From Micropterix aruncella (Eukaryota > Arthropoda > Insecta > Lepidoptera > Micropterigidae): a DNA stretch of 64,000 nt. How positions within the stretch are numbered: the stretch's first letter is position 1; each line of letters begins with the position of its first letter. Location of the stretch: positions 30,949,711 to 31,013,710 of the forward strand of contig OX155960.1 of NCBI GenBank assembly GCA_944548615.1. The letters run 5' to 3'. The notes below the pieces were generated by a model that worked only from the letters and a program-made list of their open reading frames with translations, had not been told where the DNA came from and did no database searches. Both the position numbers and the translations under genes were made by a program. Of this stretch, positions 1 through 11,060 are shown piece after piece.

Positions 1-1017
1 TGTAAGAATCGTGAAACGATAAGCCCGCCGTTTGTACTAATTAAAAATTGAATTTCAGTTTTCTTTATACGACGATACGACACAATTTTACTACAATAAA
101 GCTATTTTTCTTTCTTTCTTTTTTATGAGGCCCGATATGAAATAGTGTCCCTACTTTATTTCCAAACACTACGCCACGTGAAAGTATCAGAAGCCTGTTC
201 CAGACGAGCAGCTTAAGTAGCCATATAATAAACAGGTATTAGAAAAAAAATGCGACAACAATAACATGCAAATTTGCAATAAAAAAACAGAAACTGCGTC
301 GGTTTTTTAGAAATTAATAATCCGAATTTCTTTTTTGTGGTTTTTATAAAATTTTAAAGATTCTGTAGTGTTGCCCCCGCTTTACGCACGAATTAAAAGC
401 ATGCGGAAGCATAACAAAATAAACATTGTAGCTGCTGTAATTATAAGAATGACGGTGTGACGATATAATTGTCCGCGTTTCATTTGCAGCCATATGTCCG
501 CCAAAAGCACGCATATTGGGCACTTCAAATTGGTCATAATGACGTTGAGCCAAGACAAATGTGAAAGATCACCGTCGACAACATAAGGTCGACACATGGC
601 GAACATTACACATGCGTGTAATAATTACGATCCGTAATTTTAACGACGTCTCCATTCAAGGTAAAGGGAAAGCGTGCGAGGCTGCCCTCGCTCAATGCAA
701 ATCGTTTTAATATGATCATATTCTCAGCGGTTGATTGACGAAACTTCACTGAGAAAAATATAACGATGTAATACACGAAAAACCTTAGTATCAACAAGTA
801 TTACGCATATATCGCGGACTTTGGTCCATAAGTATGATTTAACATGACGCGTAACGGCTTTGGCGTGACTGTAGTTACCGCGTCATAATATTGAAACATA
901 ATTTTATTTCATTACGTCGCGACCTTGGTATCTCGCTTCTAACATGGCAGTATGTAGTAGTATACGTACGGTTATAGTCGGGCACATGAATCATGTTGAA
1001 ACTACAGTATACTGCTG
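1..1017. other. AT-rich stretch without recognisable gene
   Basis: Only short open frames lie here (up to about 74 codons, overlapping on several strands). None shows a recognisable domain. No tRNA-like or transposon terminus was seen. Confidence 0.6.
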
Positions 1018-1416
1018 TTGCGCGGTTCTCTCCCTTGCGTAGCGATGAAACGGTGTCTACCAAATCTATCGCGGACCACGGCCCGGCTGTTTGAAAACCC
1101 CTACCTAGTTGTTCGGGGGTAGTTGTTTACCTAAAGGTAAACAACTACCCCCGCTCTATAGGAGACAGTACTGTTTCCAGACTTCACCGACTGTCAGTCA
1201 GAATGCACAATCGATTAGCTGGCTACGCACGGTGCGCAAACCGTTCAGGAGTACCAGAAGATTGACTCCTGTGGGAAACTGACCCGCAGGCCAGAGTCCT
1301 ACTCGGGTTCGCACTTTATACGTGGATGCCGCCGGATGGGTTTTGACCGACTCTAAACATATGGGTCTTAGTGGCCAACCGTAACAGGGCCCATTGGCTT
1401 CCGGAGGCGTCCACTA
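1018..1416 (-). repeat. R670 family repeat, truncated copy
   Basis: This GC-rich segment matches the R670 family (label mine) found many times in the window. In plus orientation the family runs from a GGGAGCTAATGGGCC-type end to a GTAGTTGACAACTCTA-type end. This copy lies in minus orientation and keeps the GGGCCCATTGGCTTCC end. It lacks the outer 270 bp or so on the GTCGAC side. Diagnostic shared blocks are the CAGTACTGTTTCCAGAC stretch, the CAGTCAGAATGCACAATCGA stretch and the GGCCAGAGTCCTAC stretch. A stretch of the family internal to the copy is replaced by an inverted duplication. No coding potential is claimed. Confidence 0.75.
1115..1152. repeat. Perfect 38-bp palindrome inside R670 copy
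   Basis: Two 18-bp arms, GGGGGTAGTTGTTTACCT and its reverse complement, flank a 2-nt loop (AA). Other R670 copies have single-copy sequence here, so this copy carries a local inverted duplication. Confidence 0.9.
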
Positions 1417-2070
1417 GCAGGCGGATACGAGCCGTGCAAAATAATTTAAAAAATTAAACACTTCAAAAATGTTGGCAACCCTGCGTGCGTTATCGTATCG
1501 TCCGAGACCGTGGCCATCGGCGATGTTCGCGCTGGAAGAAGCGTGAAGCGTGATCCGCCAATGTTGTCCGGCATTACAGGGTTGTGAATTATCGCCAGCA
1601 ATTTATTCTCGGACGAGTGGGAGCAATTAAAACCGCTCTGGGCGGGACGCGCTCGCCGCAGTCAAAACAATCGGCCTCGCAGCGCAATCGGCGCGGCCCT
1701 ATTTCGTACATTCGTCGAAACTGAAACCATAACAATTGGAAATGAAAAAAATAGACTGCAATGCGAGGTTTACTCGCGCGCCGAGAGGGTTTTATGATTC
1801 TTGGACTACTTTCGGGTAAGCCTAGGAGAGCGTGGAGTGAAACCGGATAGATATGGGAAACCAATCATTCTTTAATGTTATTTTTTTTTAAATAAAAATG
1901 TATATTTTTTGGAACCATAGTCTGTAGTATCCATAACATAATATTTTACTAACTTAAAGTATATGTAATATGCAATAGTCATTTCAATGATATTTTTCAC
2001 AAGAAGTGACATCGGATACCGTGATGATTATATTCTGATGGAAATGAAAAACTGCAAAAATACAGAAACC
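1417..2070. other. Unassigned stretch
   Basis: No recognisable gene or terminus. One open frame of about 91 codons on the minus strand (1589-1864) has no family features and is probably chance. Confidence 0.5.
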
Positions 2071-2600
2071 TTAATATTATATACCTTTCCCGGTCCACTA
2101 ACCGACGATGAGGGAAAGTATTGTGAAGACGGAAGTATCCATGTAGAGCCCCCTGAGACCATTAGGACCATCTCCAGATAACGGGTGTCTCAATAAGAGT
2201 ACAGTATTTCGTTTAAAAAATTTAAAAAAACGTATTTTTTTTAGCAATTTGTGATATTGTTATTGCATTGAAAAGTAGACATTGCATCCCGATTAAGTAT
2301 GGAATAAAATATCTGGCATGGCCTCCGTCGCGGCTCTGACGACAGGCTATTGCTCTTTTCATGAAATTTTCAAGGACTTTTTGACAAAGATGTGGCTGCA
2401 TCTCACCGTTGACATCTCACTTTTTTTCTTGATGAAGTTTCACTATCGCGCTCTTTGGTCAACCGATTAAAAATCGTTTGCGTTTGCGATTCATGCTTGC
2501 ATGCCAATTTTCAGGTCAATCGGATGAAGCGTTTAGGCGCTATAGTGGAGAATTACACACATATACACACACACAGAAACACATACACATACACACATCA
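2071..2600 (+). repeat. Dispersed repeat, homologous to 23410-23660
   Basis: The block around 2086-2160 (CTTTCCCGGTCC, CTAACCGACGATGAGGGAAAG, TTGTGAA, GAGCCCCCTGAGACCATT) recurs in the same order at about 23420-23535. Downstream come a GGTCAATCGGATGAAGCG phrase and an ACACACA-rich tail (about 2545-2590). The element family is not identified. It is probably a fragment of a mobile element. Confidence 0.5.
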
Positions 2601-4849
2601 TGATTGCGGCTTAAACGTAATTTTATGAATCGTTACTTTTCTGCGGTAAAGTGCCATCTGCGATTTAAAAATCTGGGATACTGATACCAAAACGAACTGT
2701 TTTGCAGCAATCTAGTTTAATAAGGAAATAATTGCAATAAAAAAAAAACACATTTCTACAGAAGTGATGAACGTCCCTTTTCTGCAGTTAGCGATTTATG
2801 TTAGTTGTTGAAGACTGCATTGATATATACTGATAATATTATTAAAAATTATTTATTTATTTATTTATTAGCTTATTACTAATCAACATTACAGTAAAAT
2901 CAATGTATTAAAAAGTTAAATTAATAAAGATATCACCGTAATTATATAAATAGAATGTCACTTATAATACTAGCTATCTTTTATTTATTTTATTTATTTA
3001 TTTCCATAATTAAAATTACAAAAAAAGAATCTTATCCTAGCACAAAATCATTTTACAATATGTGTTCATATTATACCTAGCTTAGAAAGGAAATTTATCT
3101 CTTTATTTTGGTTTACCACCTCACTAGGTATTAATCTGTGTTGAGGTGATACTAATACCGTTACATTATTTTGAGGCGAGAGGGCAAGTCTTATCTGGTA
3201 CATGAATAAAATAAAAAATAAAAAATATTAACATTAAAAAAATATATCATATAAGAATAAATAATTAATAGGTGCAATTTAAACGGATGGGGTTGACGAT
3301 AGAAATATCAAAATCTGGTGCCATCGAGTAAATTTAATTTAAGTGCCGTAAAGCACGCCCTTACAAGTTCTGCCTGTAAAGTTAGTGCGTGAGAACGGCT
3401 CCGCGAAAAAGTGGTGCGATCGAGCACGAAGATAATTATTAGGTACGAAAATATCCACCTTGGCTAATAAGCTAGGGTTATCAGTTGTATAAGCTGTAAG
3501 CTATAGCTAGCTGCCTATAAGCTAGGCTTATCAGTGTTAATACACCTCCTAGACTATCAATGAAAACATTCGACCACAAAATTAACCTAACTGATTTTCC
3601 TATAACATTCATTTGGAAGTGATTACATGATTGTCCCTCCAACATATTCACACTTTCGTTGAACACACAAATCCGCGCATCATTTACATCGGGATTGGCG
3701 AGACTGGAGGCGACGACGTCTCATGTTTTATTGATTGCCCCCATTAAATTTTTATTTATTTTGTCAATGTCAATTTGTAATTCTGACCTTTGTTCCCGGT
3801 TTACATTTCGACATCAGACTAACATTTTTTTACTGACCTCTGAATTATATCGTTAGGATCTTCATAGAATACAGTTACTTGTTTCCTTATTTCCGTTTGG
3901 TATTGTCTATTTAAGCCCCCCTTTTAATAGAGGGTGGTTCGCCACAGAACGGTACCTTTTCCCTGTCGGTACGGTGTTAATTAATTTTCCTTGAAGTCAT
4001 TAATGCGAGCACTGACATCGTCATGTTTAATCATTAGCCAGGTTTCAAAGCGCTGTGTAATTGATGAGGTTTCTCAACCTGTTAGTTTTACTTTTATATT
4101 AAACTATACAGGCTTTAAGGCTGTATATACAGGATGAGTTTTTAATTAGTGACATTCTTGAAGTAGGTCATCAGTACGAGAGAATATACAATTTTATTTT
4201 TTTTAAATAATAGGAAAACAAAAAAAAGTTTTTTTTTAGCTTGACTTATAAATAAAAGTTTAACAGACGATGAGAGCACTGCGCCTTGTAGCAATAGGTA
4301 TTTTTTTATTAGAAATTACATATTTGCTCGTACTGATTTACCCACTTGAAGGATGTTACAAATTAAAACTCAACCTGTTTATTACAGACTCGAGAAAAGG
4401 ACAAGGTTCAAAATCATATGTTTTGGTTTTGAAAGCCCATTTTATTTTGTTTAGTTGGATTATTGAGTATTATCGTAATATTAGATATAACTTTCAAGAT
4501 CAGTTTCTCAACATAGATTTTTTTAGATTTTTTATTCTTTTAGACAGTTTTATTCTTCATTTAAACATTCCCCAGACTCGGGAAAACGACATTTCAACCC
4601 GTTTTGATTAAGCTTAATGGAATTTGTCAATTCACCGTAAGACCGTGTTTCAAGGATACTCGAACACAAAATTGGAATAAATAATCATGTGGGAGTTCCA
4701 AACTGCTAATATTGTCGCAACCAAACATATCAGTTACATACTCGTAAAAGCTTATTGATAAGCAGTCATTTACACGAATATCAGCGAAGTAGCTATATTC
4801 TATACCCTTTTAGAGATATATATCGAAATGTTCCAATAACGTTTGGAAA
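2601..4849. other. AT-rich stretch with LINE-type tails
   Basis: No supported gene. TTTATTTATTTT-type runs near 2846-2870 and 2980-3002 resemble reverse-complemented 3' tails of retroelements. The longest open frame (4270-4611, 113 codons, hydrophobic N-terminus) lacks any known domain and lies in AT-rich sequence where chance frames are common. Confidence 0.45.
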
Positions 4850-5137
4850 CAACTACCTCTGCTCTTTGGGAGACAGTACTGTTTCCAGACTCCCGACTGT
4901 CACTCAGAATGCACAATCGATTAGCTGACGCCGCACGGTGTACAAACCGTCCAGGAGCGGCAGAAGATTGACTCCTAGGGGAAACTGGCCCGCAGGCCAG
5001 AGTCCTACCCAGGCTCGCACTTCATACGTGAAAGCCGCCGGATGGATGTTGACCCGTGAGTTTGACCGACCCTGAATATACGGGTCTTATTAGTGCCCAA
5101 CTTTAACAGGGCCTATTAGCTCAGCGACAGTATCTCT
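4850..5137 (-). repeat. R670 family repeat, truncated copy
   Basis: This minus-orientation copy starts near the GGAGACAGTACTGTTTCCAG block. It runs through the GGCCCGCAGGCCAGAGTCC and ACGGGTCTTA blocks to the GGGCCTATTAGCTC end. About 385 bp of the full 670-bp unit is missing on the GTCGAC side, the same side that is missing from the copy at 1018-1416. Confidence 0.75.
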
Positions 5138-5204
5138 AATCGACAGTAAGTCTTATCTGAAACTATGAACTTCTCATGCGGAGCAGTCAGACGCGTCCGT
5201 AACT

Positions 5205-5262
5205 GCCCCACACAATTTGTCCCAACCAATTTGTCCTAGCCAATTTGTCCCGCACACAATTC
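5205..5262. repeat. Short tandem repeat of a CAATTTGTCC unit
   Basis: CAATTTGTCC occurs three times (about 5213, 5228 and 5243) at roughly 15-bp spacing, followed by a degenerate CAATTCCC copy. Confidence 0.7.
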
Positions 5263-5569
5263 CCAACAAATTTTCTGCTTGTAATGTTGAAAAGTTTATA
5301 ATCTGATATTTAAATATCCACATTTCGGCACTCTCGACTTTTAATAACGCTTTTTCTCATCTAGGGGTTTCCAATAAGGAAAGTTGTTGGTCAGGTCGAT
5401 GTTGACCGTCTGTGGCGGCCTTGTTGTTTTGGCGGCGTCTGTCATATCTGTTGTTTATTATTCAGTCGCTGATGCCAAATCACCATAGCAAGGTACACGA
5501 TTGAGCGACACGTTTAACCTTTATTATCGAAATGAGTATTCTTTAATGCATGGTTATCTTTTGCTAAGG
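5263..5569. other. Unassigned stretch
   Basis: Nothing recognisable seen. Confidence 0.4.
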
Positions 5570-5797
5570 TGATGTGAATTGGCCACCATGATCGTGCGAT
5601 TTGACCCCGCTACAATTTTTCTCGTGGGGTTTTCTGAGCCGCAATCGACCGATGCCCTCAAAGTCAACATAACCCAGGCCATCGCTCTCATTCAGCCGAA
5701 TCTATGCGGCAGAGTCATTGAAAATTGGACATCTCGGATCCGTGCCACCGTGCGAAACCACGGCGGACGTTTGAGCGATGTCATAGTCCATACATAA
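5570..5797 (+). pseudogene. Mariner/Tc-type DDE transposase C-terminus, frameshifted
   Basis: The frame starting at 5577 reads NWPP, stop, SCDLTPLQFFSWGFLS. This is the DLTPLDFFLWGFLK segment typical of the catalytic end of mariner-like transposases of insects. After a frameshift near 5630-5650, the frame ending at 5797 reads a block containing DALKVNITQAI and LCGRVIENWTSRI, then a stop. Catalytic aspartates upstream are absent, so this is a 5'-deleted remnant with at least one in-frame stop and one frameshift. Terminal inverted repeats were not found. The family call rests on motif recognition by eye. Confidence 0.65.
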
Positions 5798-5929
5798 TGG
5801 CATACATGGGCCTTTCAAAAAAAATAAAAAAAACGGTAATACCTCACACATACATAGCTTGTTTTATTGGACAGACTGTCAACATCGACCCGCCCTTAGC
5901 GGAAAACCTTGTATATATATAACCTTATT

Positions 5930-6178
5930 TATAATCCCACTCACCTCCTCATATCAAAATGAAATCTTTCATTGTATTGGTAGTCATAGTCTAACACCTC
6001 GGTCACAGCAGGATAACACACTATCAATTTCTCTTCGTCGCTTATCTGTTTACGATTACTCCTTTGCGATTCACGCAGTCCGGATATGCAACTTTCTCCC
6101 TTCTTTCATAAGAAGTTCATCTTCTATTTTGTCGTTCAAAGCATCATAAAAGAAACGTCTATTATTCTTCAAACCCTA
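5930..6178 (+). pseudogene. Non-LTR retrotransposon ORF2 C-terminus remnant
   Basis: The reading frame contains LTPRSQQDNTLSISLRR, YDYSFAIHAVRICNFLP and SSSSILSFK. This follows the pattern of the post-RT C-terminal region of jockey/CR1-type LINEs (T.R.....L..P......Y..SF......WN.LP......S...FK). No RT catalytic motif is present, so it is a short 5'-truncated piece. It directly follows the transposase remnant, but the two are unrelated. Confidence 0.5.
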
Positions 6179-6179
6179 A

Positions 6180-6684
6180 CCAATTTATCCTTCCTTACGT
6201 GGTCGCAGCTTTCCTATTTGTAGGCAACTCACCATTTCTCTTTGATATTTAAAAGCAGGAAAGCAACAAAAAAAAAACGACAAAAAAAAACAAACCGTGG
6301 GAAACCCTACGGTAATATTTAGCAGCTATATCGTCAACGGGATGGCAGTTCTAAATATTGAACGCACCCAGAAAAAATTTAAATCTAACATTTCTTTCTC
6401 ATAAAAACATCAAATCACGTCATCAGCTAGTCCTGATTGTTAATATATGAGTATTTATTCAGTTTTGGAGACCTATCTATTATAACATATTTACATAGTT
6501 TATAGAAAAACATATATGTATTAGATTTTTATTTTTTTTATTATGTTTTAATTTTCCTTATTTATAACTATCCATATATTTATTTTTTTTTATTATTTTT
6601 GACTATGTGATTGTATTTTGTATTTTTTTCTTTATTTTCTTTCACTTTATTAGATTAAATTTATTTGAGTATAGCATTGTATAC
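6180..6684. other. AT-rich stretch
   Basis: T-rich and A-rich sequence with no recognisable element or gene. Confidence 0.5.
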
Positions 6685-7350
6685 CTGCTATTAATATTTG
6701 TTTGTTTGTTTATACTCTTTATTGTGAAAATGTCACAATGGGCGGGTTTATTGTCATATGACAATCTCTTACAACCAACCCTACTATGACGTGTTATATG
6801 TATGCATGCGTGTAACATGTCTGTAAGTGTGTGTCTTGTTATTGCATTCGATCGACAGAATTGAAAATGCAATTCCGTTAATTTGATCCCAACGGAAATG
6901 GTGACCCAGCCGGGAATCGAACCCGGGACCTTACATTTATTTATTTTATTTATTTAGGTACATAGGATTAGGTATACAGTTCATTCATAGGTCATGTAAT
7001 CTTATAATAATTATATAAATTATTTAATAATTAATATAGGGAGGTTTAACACATCTTACATGACCTTTACTGCCAATAGCACATCTAACTAGGCGATAAT
7101 TTGGCCCGTCTCTAGATGTGCATATTTTTATGCAATTTTAAGAAATGACGTGTTTTTTTTTAAAATAAATTATTTGGACCCACCACCTGTATATATACAT
7201 AAATATACCAATTTTATAAAAAATATATAGCTATGTAATAAATATATACATTTATAGTTGTAATTTAATAATATTTAATTAAGAAAAATAGATAAGTGAG
7301 ATACATACAATGTAAGATCAGGCGACCTAACCACTATGCCACCGGGCCGT
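6685..7350 (-). mobile_element. tRNA-derived SINE, interrupted
   Basis: Read on the minus strand, the element begins near 7350 with GGCCCGGTGGCATAGTGGTTA, which holds an A-box-like TGGCATAGTGG. It continues with GGGTTCGATTCCCGGC near 6915-6931 (a B-box). It ends in a tail with TTGTAAGAGATTG, AATAAAGAGT and an (AAAC)n run near 6690-6710. The tRNA-like head is split by a 376-bp AT-rich insertion (6933-7308). Without the insertion it would match the copy at 27990-28200. SINEs are transcribed by RNA polymerase III from these internal boxes and are moved by a partner LINE. Confidence 0.8.
6933..7308 (-). mobile_element. AT-rich insertion within the SINE
   Basis: This segment lies exactly where the uninterrupted SINE reads CTTACATTGTAAGG. 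TGTA is present at both edges, a possible short target duplication. The minus strand ends in an AAATAAATAAAATAAATAAA-like tail, which suggests a retroposed fragment. The family is unknown. Confidence 0.5.
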
Positions 7351-8584
7351 GTGCATGTTATGGATGGATGTTGTTGATATGGAGGATGTTATATCTTTGT
7401 TAAAAATAGTTGATATTAATTTATTTAAATGTCCGTCAGTTAAGTAATTTATTTTAGATGTATTGTGCAAAATGTATGTTTAAATTTAAAATCCCCAGTT
7501 AGGCGGCACTGAACTAAAATAGCTACGACGAGTAAACTCGGTTAATATTTCGCCATTGGTTATCGTTTATGCAATGTAACAAAGACAATTCGATAACGAC
7601 GATTAAATAAATAACAAGTAATTATATTAAAAGGAATAAAAAACATGACTGCCTTTACAAAAAATGAAGTACTGTATATATAAATATTTTTATTACGGTT
7701 TTTTAATGAAATGTTGGTGGTTTTTGTATTTATCCATATAGATAAATATGTATTTTCGGAATGTACTCACTTAGACCTTTTATTTGATACTAAACACGAT
7801 ATATTTATGTTAATTTATTGACATGTGGAAATTCGACATTAAGACAACTATTTACTTAGTATTTGAACAAGTAAAGTACCCTATGACACATGGCATGACA
7901 TAACAATTCTAATAATACCACATACTTCTAAATCGGTTAGAGCGTTTCGAAGATATGGTGGAATAAAGAAACGGAAAACATACATAACTGAACCCTGCAC
8001 ACATTACACTCCTTTTTGTTGGGCAGTGATGTAAAAATAAAGCATGAACAGCATTAACCGTACAGAATGAACCTGGATTGGCGATCGCCGCTCGTGATGT
8101 CATACTTCGATTAACCCAACGTCGCCACCTTAACTGAAGACATTGCTAGCGAGTATAGCAAACAGAAGGGTTGGATGGATGCGGTGGTCGCCTCCGTATC
8201 GCAAATTGATTTGGCGTAACTGCGGGCGCAGCGCGCGATCAAATTGAAATTCCACGCGCCCGTATTCTCTGTCAAATATTTCACCTTTGATTGCATCTTA
8301 TGCGTCCCGCGTCTTAAATGATTTGCATTTTATAGCGTATCCTTCGTGCGCGGCGCGTACGTATGATGCACTTTGCCTCGCACAATGTACGGGGCCGGAG
8401 CGCTAATATTCGATTCCCGCGACCGATCGGCAGCGCCCTGATATGACAATATAACCCCCCGCACACGAACACATTTCAGAAAGGCATTGTTTTGTTAGTA
8501 ACTTAAAAGCCTTACCACCAAAATAATTCGGGTAAAATACCTATTATTAAGTTTAGAGGCATTTTATTTTGTATCGCAAAATAA
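7351..8584. other. Unassigned stretch
   Basis: Mostly AT-rich. 8100-8460 is somewhat more GC-rich. No supported gene or transposon end. Confidence 0.45.
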
Positions 8585-9160
8585 TCTATATATACATAAA
8601 ACAAAGTCGGGTTTGTTCGAACACTTATAACAGGAGCGGCTGGACCGATTTTCATGGTTTTTGATTTGTAGTATTTGTCTTAGTCCCGAATAGCAGAATA
8701 ACTATTAATAACGAAAATTGGAAAAAAGGCGAAGAATTAAAATAAAAGAAAAACATTTTCTCATACAAAATGTAAATCCGTGTTTTTCCCATGGTCATTT
8801 GTACGTGGCATGTTCACGTGTCGGCAAATCATCCGCTTTATTTGTTCTTGCGCCTGATAAAAAAACAAAAAATGTCGTATATCACATGGTGCTTCAATGA
8901 AGAGAATTAAACCGAGTGCATCCCATGCTGCACAATATGTAAATAGTTGAATAAAATCATGTCTTGCTGACACGCGATTAGTATACTTAATTTTTGTACT
9001 TGTATATTTCTTTTTGTGTTATTATCCTAATAAAGTAGTGAACTAATATTTATTTTGTATTCATTGTATTACTTTCATAAAATCATAAATTAAGTTCAGC
9101 TAATCTGTAACACGACATTCATTGACTTTTAGGCGGTACGAAGTTCTCCGGATCAGCTCG
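8585..9160 (+). mobile_element. Non-autonomous Helitron, internally deleted
   Basis: The 5' end reads A, then TC-TATATATACATAAAAC at 8585, the Helitron 5'-TC rule. The 3' end near 9131-9160 reads AGGCGGTACGAAGTTCTCCG then GATCAGCTCG, followed by T. It resembles the terminus of the intact Helitron (GGGTCAGCTAG), with CTAG mutated to CTCG. Between the ends are a GGCTGGACCGATTTTCATG phrase and the last 41 codons of a helicase. The element is 576 bp, so nearly the whole RepHel gene has been deleted. Host junctions are A on the left and T on the right, as expected for Helitron insertion. Confidence 0.7.
8775..8900 (+). pseudogene. Helitron helicase C-terminal remnant
   Basis: The frame contains NPCFSHGHLYVACSRVGKS and ALFVLAPDKKTKNVVYH before a stop at 8898-8900. 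It aligns residue for residue with the C-terminus of the intact Helitron protein in this window (CFSHGQLYVACSRVGKPSS). LYVACSRV is the last conserved motif of Pif1-type helicases. Everything upstream of this motif is deleted, so the fragment cannot be a functional helicase. Confidence 0.85.
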
Positions 9161-9660
9161 TAATAAATAGAAAGCGATTCTAGTTCCTTCTGTAATTTAG
9201 TAGTATGAAAATGTATAAATATTTTGTTCATTTATTGAAATTATTCGTTGTATGTTTGGGGCCTAATTCGTTGTAAGTCTTTAGTGCCTAGAATAACTCC
9301 CTTTTTCTTCCTACACCCTAAATTTACAGAAATTAATTAAAAACCAGTTGAGTGTTGCATTTCTCGTTTCATTTTATGTAGAATTGGTTGAATTTTACAT
9401 GAAGTAACAGAACTGATTTTTACAGAATTTTTACATGAAGTTACAAACGGACATTTTCGAGTCGAAACATGATCGAGTCGAACATGTTAAAGCTCAAACT
9501 GCTCTTTCGCAGAGCCAGTTTCATTTCAGATATAGTAGACTTAGGATACGTCATTTTATGTAGATAAGTAATTTCTTGCGAAATTCGCAGAGAGAGTGCA
9601 GCGCTAATTAAAATTAAAATAAAATTATAATGTTTACAAAATAATACAAAATATAGATAC
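9161..9660. other. AT-rich stretch
   Basis: No gene or element recognised. Confidence 0.45.
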
Positions 9661-9664
9661 CTAC

Positions 9665-10178
9665 TTTAAATAATTACGTGTGGGGGTGGAGTGCCCTTCC
9701 TGATTACGTAATCAACTTCCGCATCGCAATTTTTTTGGTCTAAACCTGCACGGAAATACCGCAGTGCCACGCCGGATACCCCCCCCCCCCCCCCCCCCCC
9801 CCGCACGTGCGAAGTGCGTAAGATACTCCACTCGCTCATCTGCGATTGAGTCGCCGGGCCTGTTCCTGGAAGCGCTGCGGTCTAAAGATTGGGATTTGTA
9901 AAATAAACCAAAGAGTTTGATATTTTTTAATTACTTTAAATTAATAAAGTACATTTTAAAAGCATTCTAAAATGTTATTTTCCACTTAACTTCTTCAAAC
10001 ACTTTACAAACGCTGGGTTCTCGACTCTTCACATTTTCCGCAAACTTGGTTGATTACGTAATATGAGGGGGGGGGGGGGAGTCAGGCCTCTGATTACGTC
10101 TGTTGACATGGGGTAGGGGGGGGGGGGGTCCGAAAATCCCAAAAACGTGATTACGTAATATGTGGATAGGCCCCAATG
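9665..10178. repeat. GATTACGTAAT-containing, G/C-homopolymer repeats
   Basis: GATTACGTAATC occurs near 9700. GATTACGTAATATG recurs near 10050 and again near 10150, alternating with G or C runs (a C run of about 23 at 9780-9802; G runs at about 10067-10079 and 10117-10129). The arrangement suggests one or two small non-autonomous DNA elements. I could not define termini or a superfamily. Confidence 0.4.
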
Positions 10179-10179
10179 T

Positions 10180-10645
10180 GTACAAAACGGCAGTCCTACC
10201 AACGATACTGTATGGCTCCGAATGCTGGACAACGAAAAAGACACATGAACAAAAAGCACATACCAACGAAATAAAGATGCTCATTTGAGCGAGAGGTGTA
10301 ACTAGGCTGGACAGAATCCGTCATGAATACGTAAGAGGTAACTTCAAGGTTGCAGCAATATCAGATAAGATCACGAAAAACCGTTTGTGCTGGTATGGGC
10401 ATGTCAAAAAACAAAGCGACGATCATGTGATACAAATCGCTATGAAACTACCTGAGCAAACGAAAGGAAGAGGCCGCCCGCCACTGACGACCTGGTGGGT
10501 CAACATCGAAAGAGACCTCAAAAAAGCCTAATTGTCCGAACCGACACCACAAGATCGTTTGACCTGGCGCAGAGAAGTGAGGAAACCCGACCCCAAATAA
10601 TGGGAATAGGAGAGAACGAAGAAGAAGAAGTATTATTGCACCTAG
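10180..10645 (+). pseudogene. RTE-type LINE ORF C-terminus, decayed
   Basis: Conceptual translation gives TVLPTILYGSECWTTKK, a stop, then VTRLDRIRHEYVRG, NRLCWYGHVKKQ, KGRGRPPLTTWW and DLKKA, with further stops. The order YGSE.W, then R..R.RW.GHV, then GR.GRP...W is characteristic of the C-terminal region of RTE-clade and related insect endonuclease-reverse transcriptases. The RT core is absent (5' truncation) and several in-frame stops show it is dead. The 3' end carries a (GAA)n tail near 10616-10630, as expected of a LINE. Confidence 0.75.
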
Positions 10646-11060
10646 GGCACATCCTCATTATTGATCGCTTCTAATGAGGTCCCTAGCGAGGGGACCATTA
10701 TTGAGTGGGGAATGGGCAGTCTGGTCCAAGTGGTCTTGGGCTGGCTATCGCGGCGCGGTGGCTGGATATTCATGAGGCCCCGTTGCATATTCCATTTCCA
10801 TTGTTGGTCCCGCCTTCGGCTGTCGGCCGGCGGCGCGCGCGAGTTTTTCCAGCCGCTGGCCGTCCGCTCTTTTTGCTTCGCTTATTGCATTCGACGAAAT
10901 TCTTCGCAATCAGATATCGTCGGGAGTGTCGGCCATTGTGATTGGACAACGCTAGCGGCGGCGCGGCTGCGCTTTTTTGCATTTAAATATCTCGCGGTGT
11001 GTCCGCATCACCTAGGATGAGACGCCTCCGCCTCCGCCCCGTCCCGCCTCCGCCCCGCTC
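10646..11060. other. GC-rich stretch without identified gene
   Basis: CpG-rich sequence, with open frames of 119, 78 and 70 codons overlapping on both strands as expected in GC-rich DNA. A GTGATTGGAC phrase at 10938 resembles an inverted CCAAT context, but no gene follows. It could be a CpG-rich repeat or a promoter-like region. Not resolved. Confidence 0.35.

Noticed and set aside
4270..4611. 113-codon frame with hydrophobic N-terminus
   Set aside because: A signal-like start alone is weak evidence in AT-rich DNA. No family features.
6905..6931. tRNA gene suggested by the B-box motif
   Set aside because: Part of a SINE head repeated at 28058 and 60905. No complete cloverleaf with acceptor stem.
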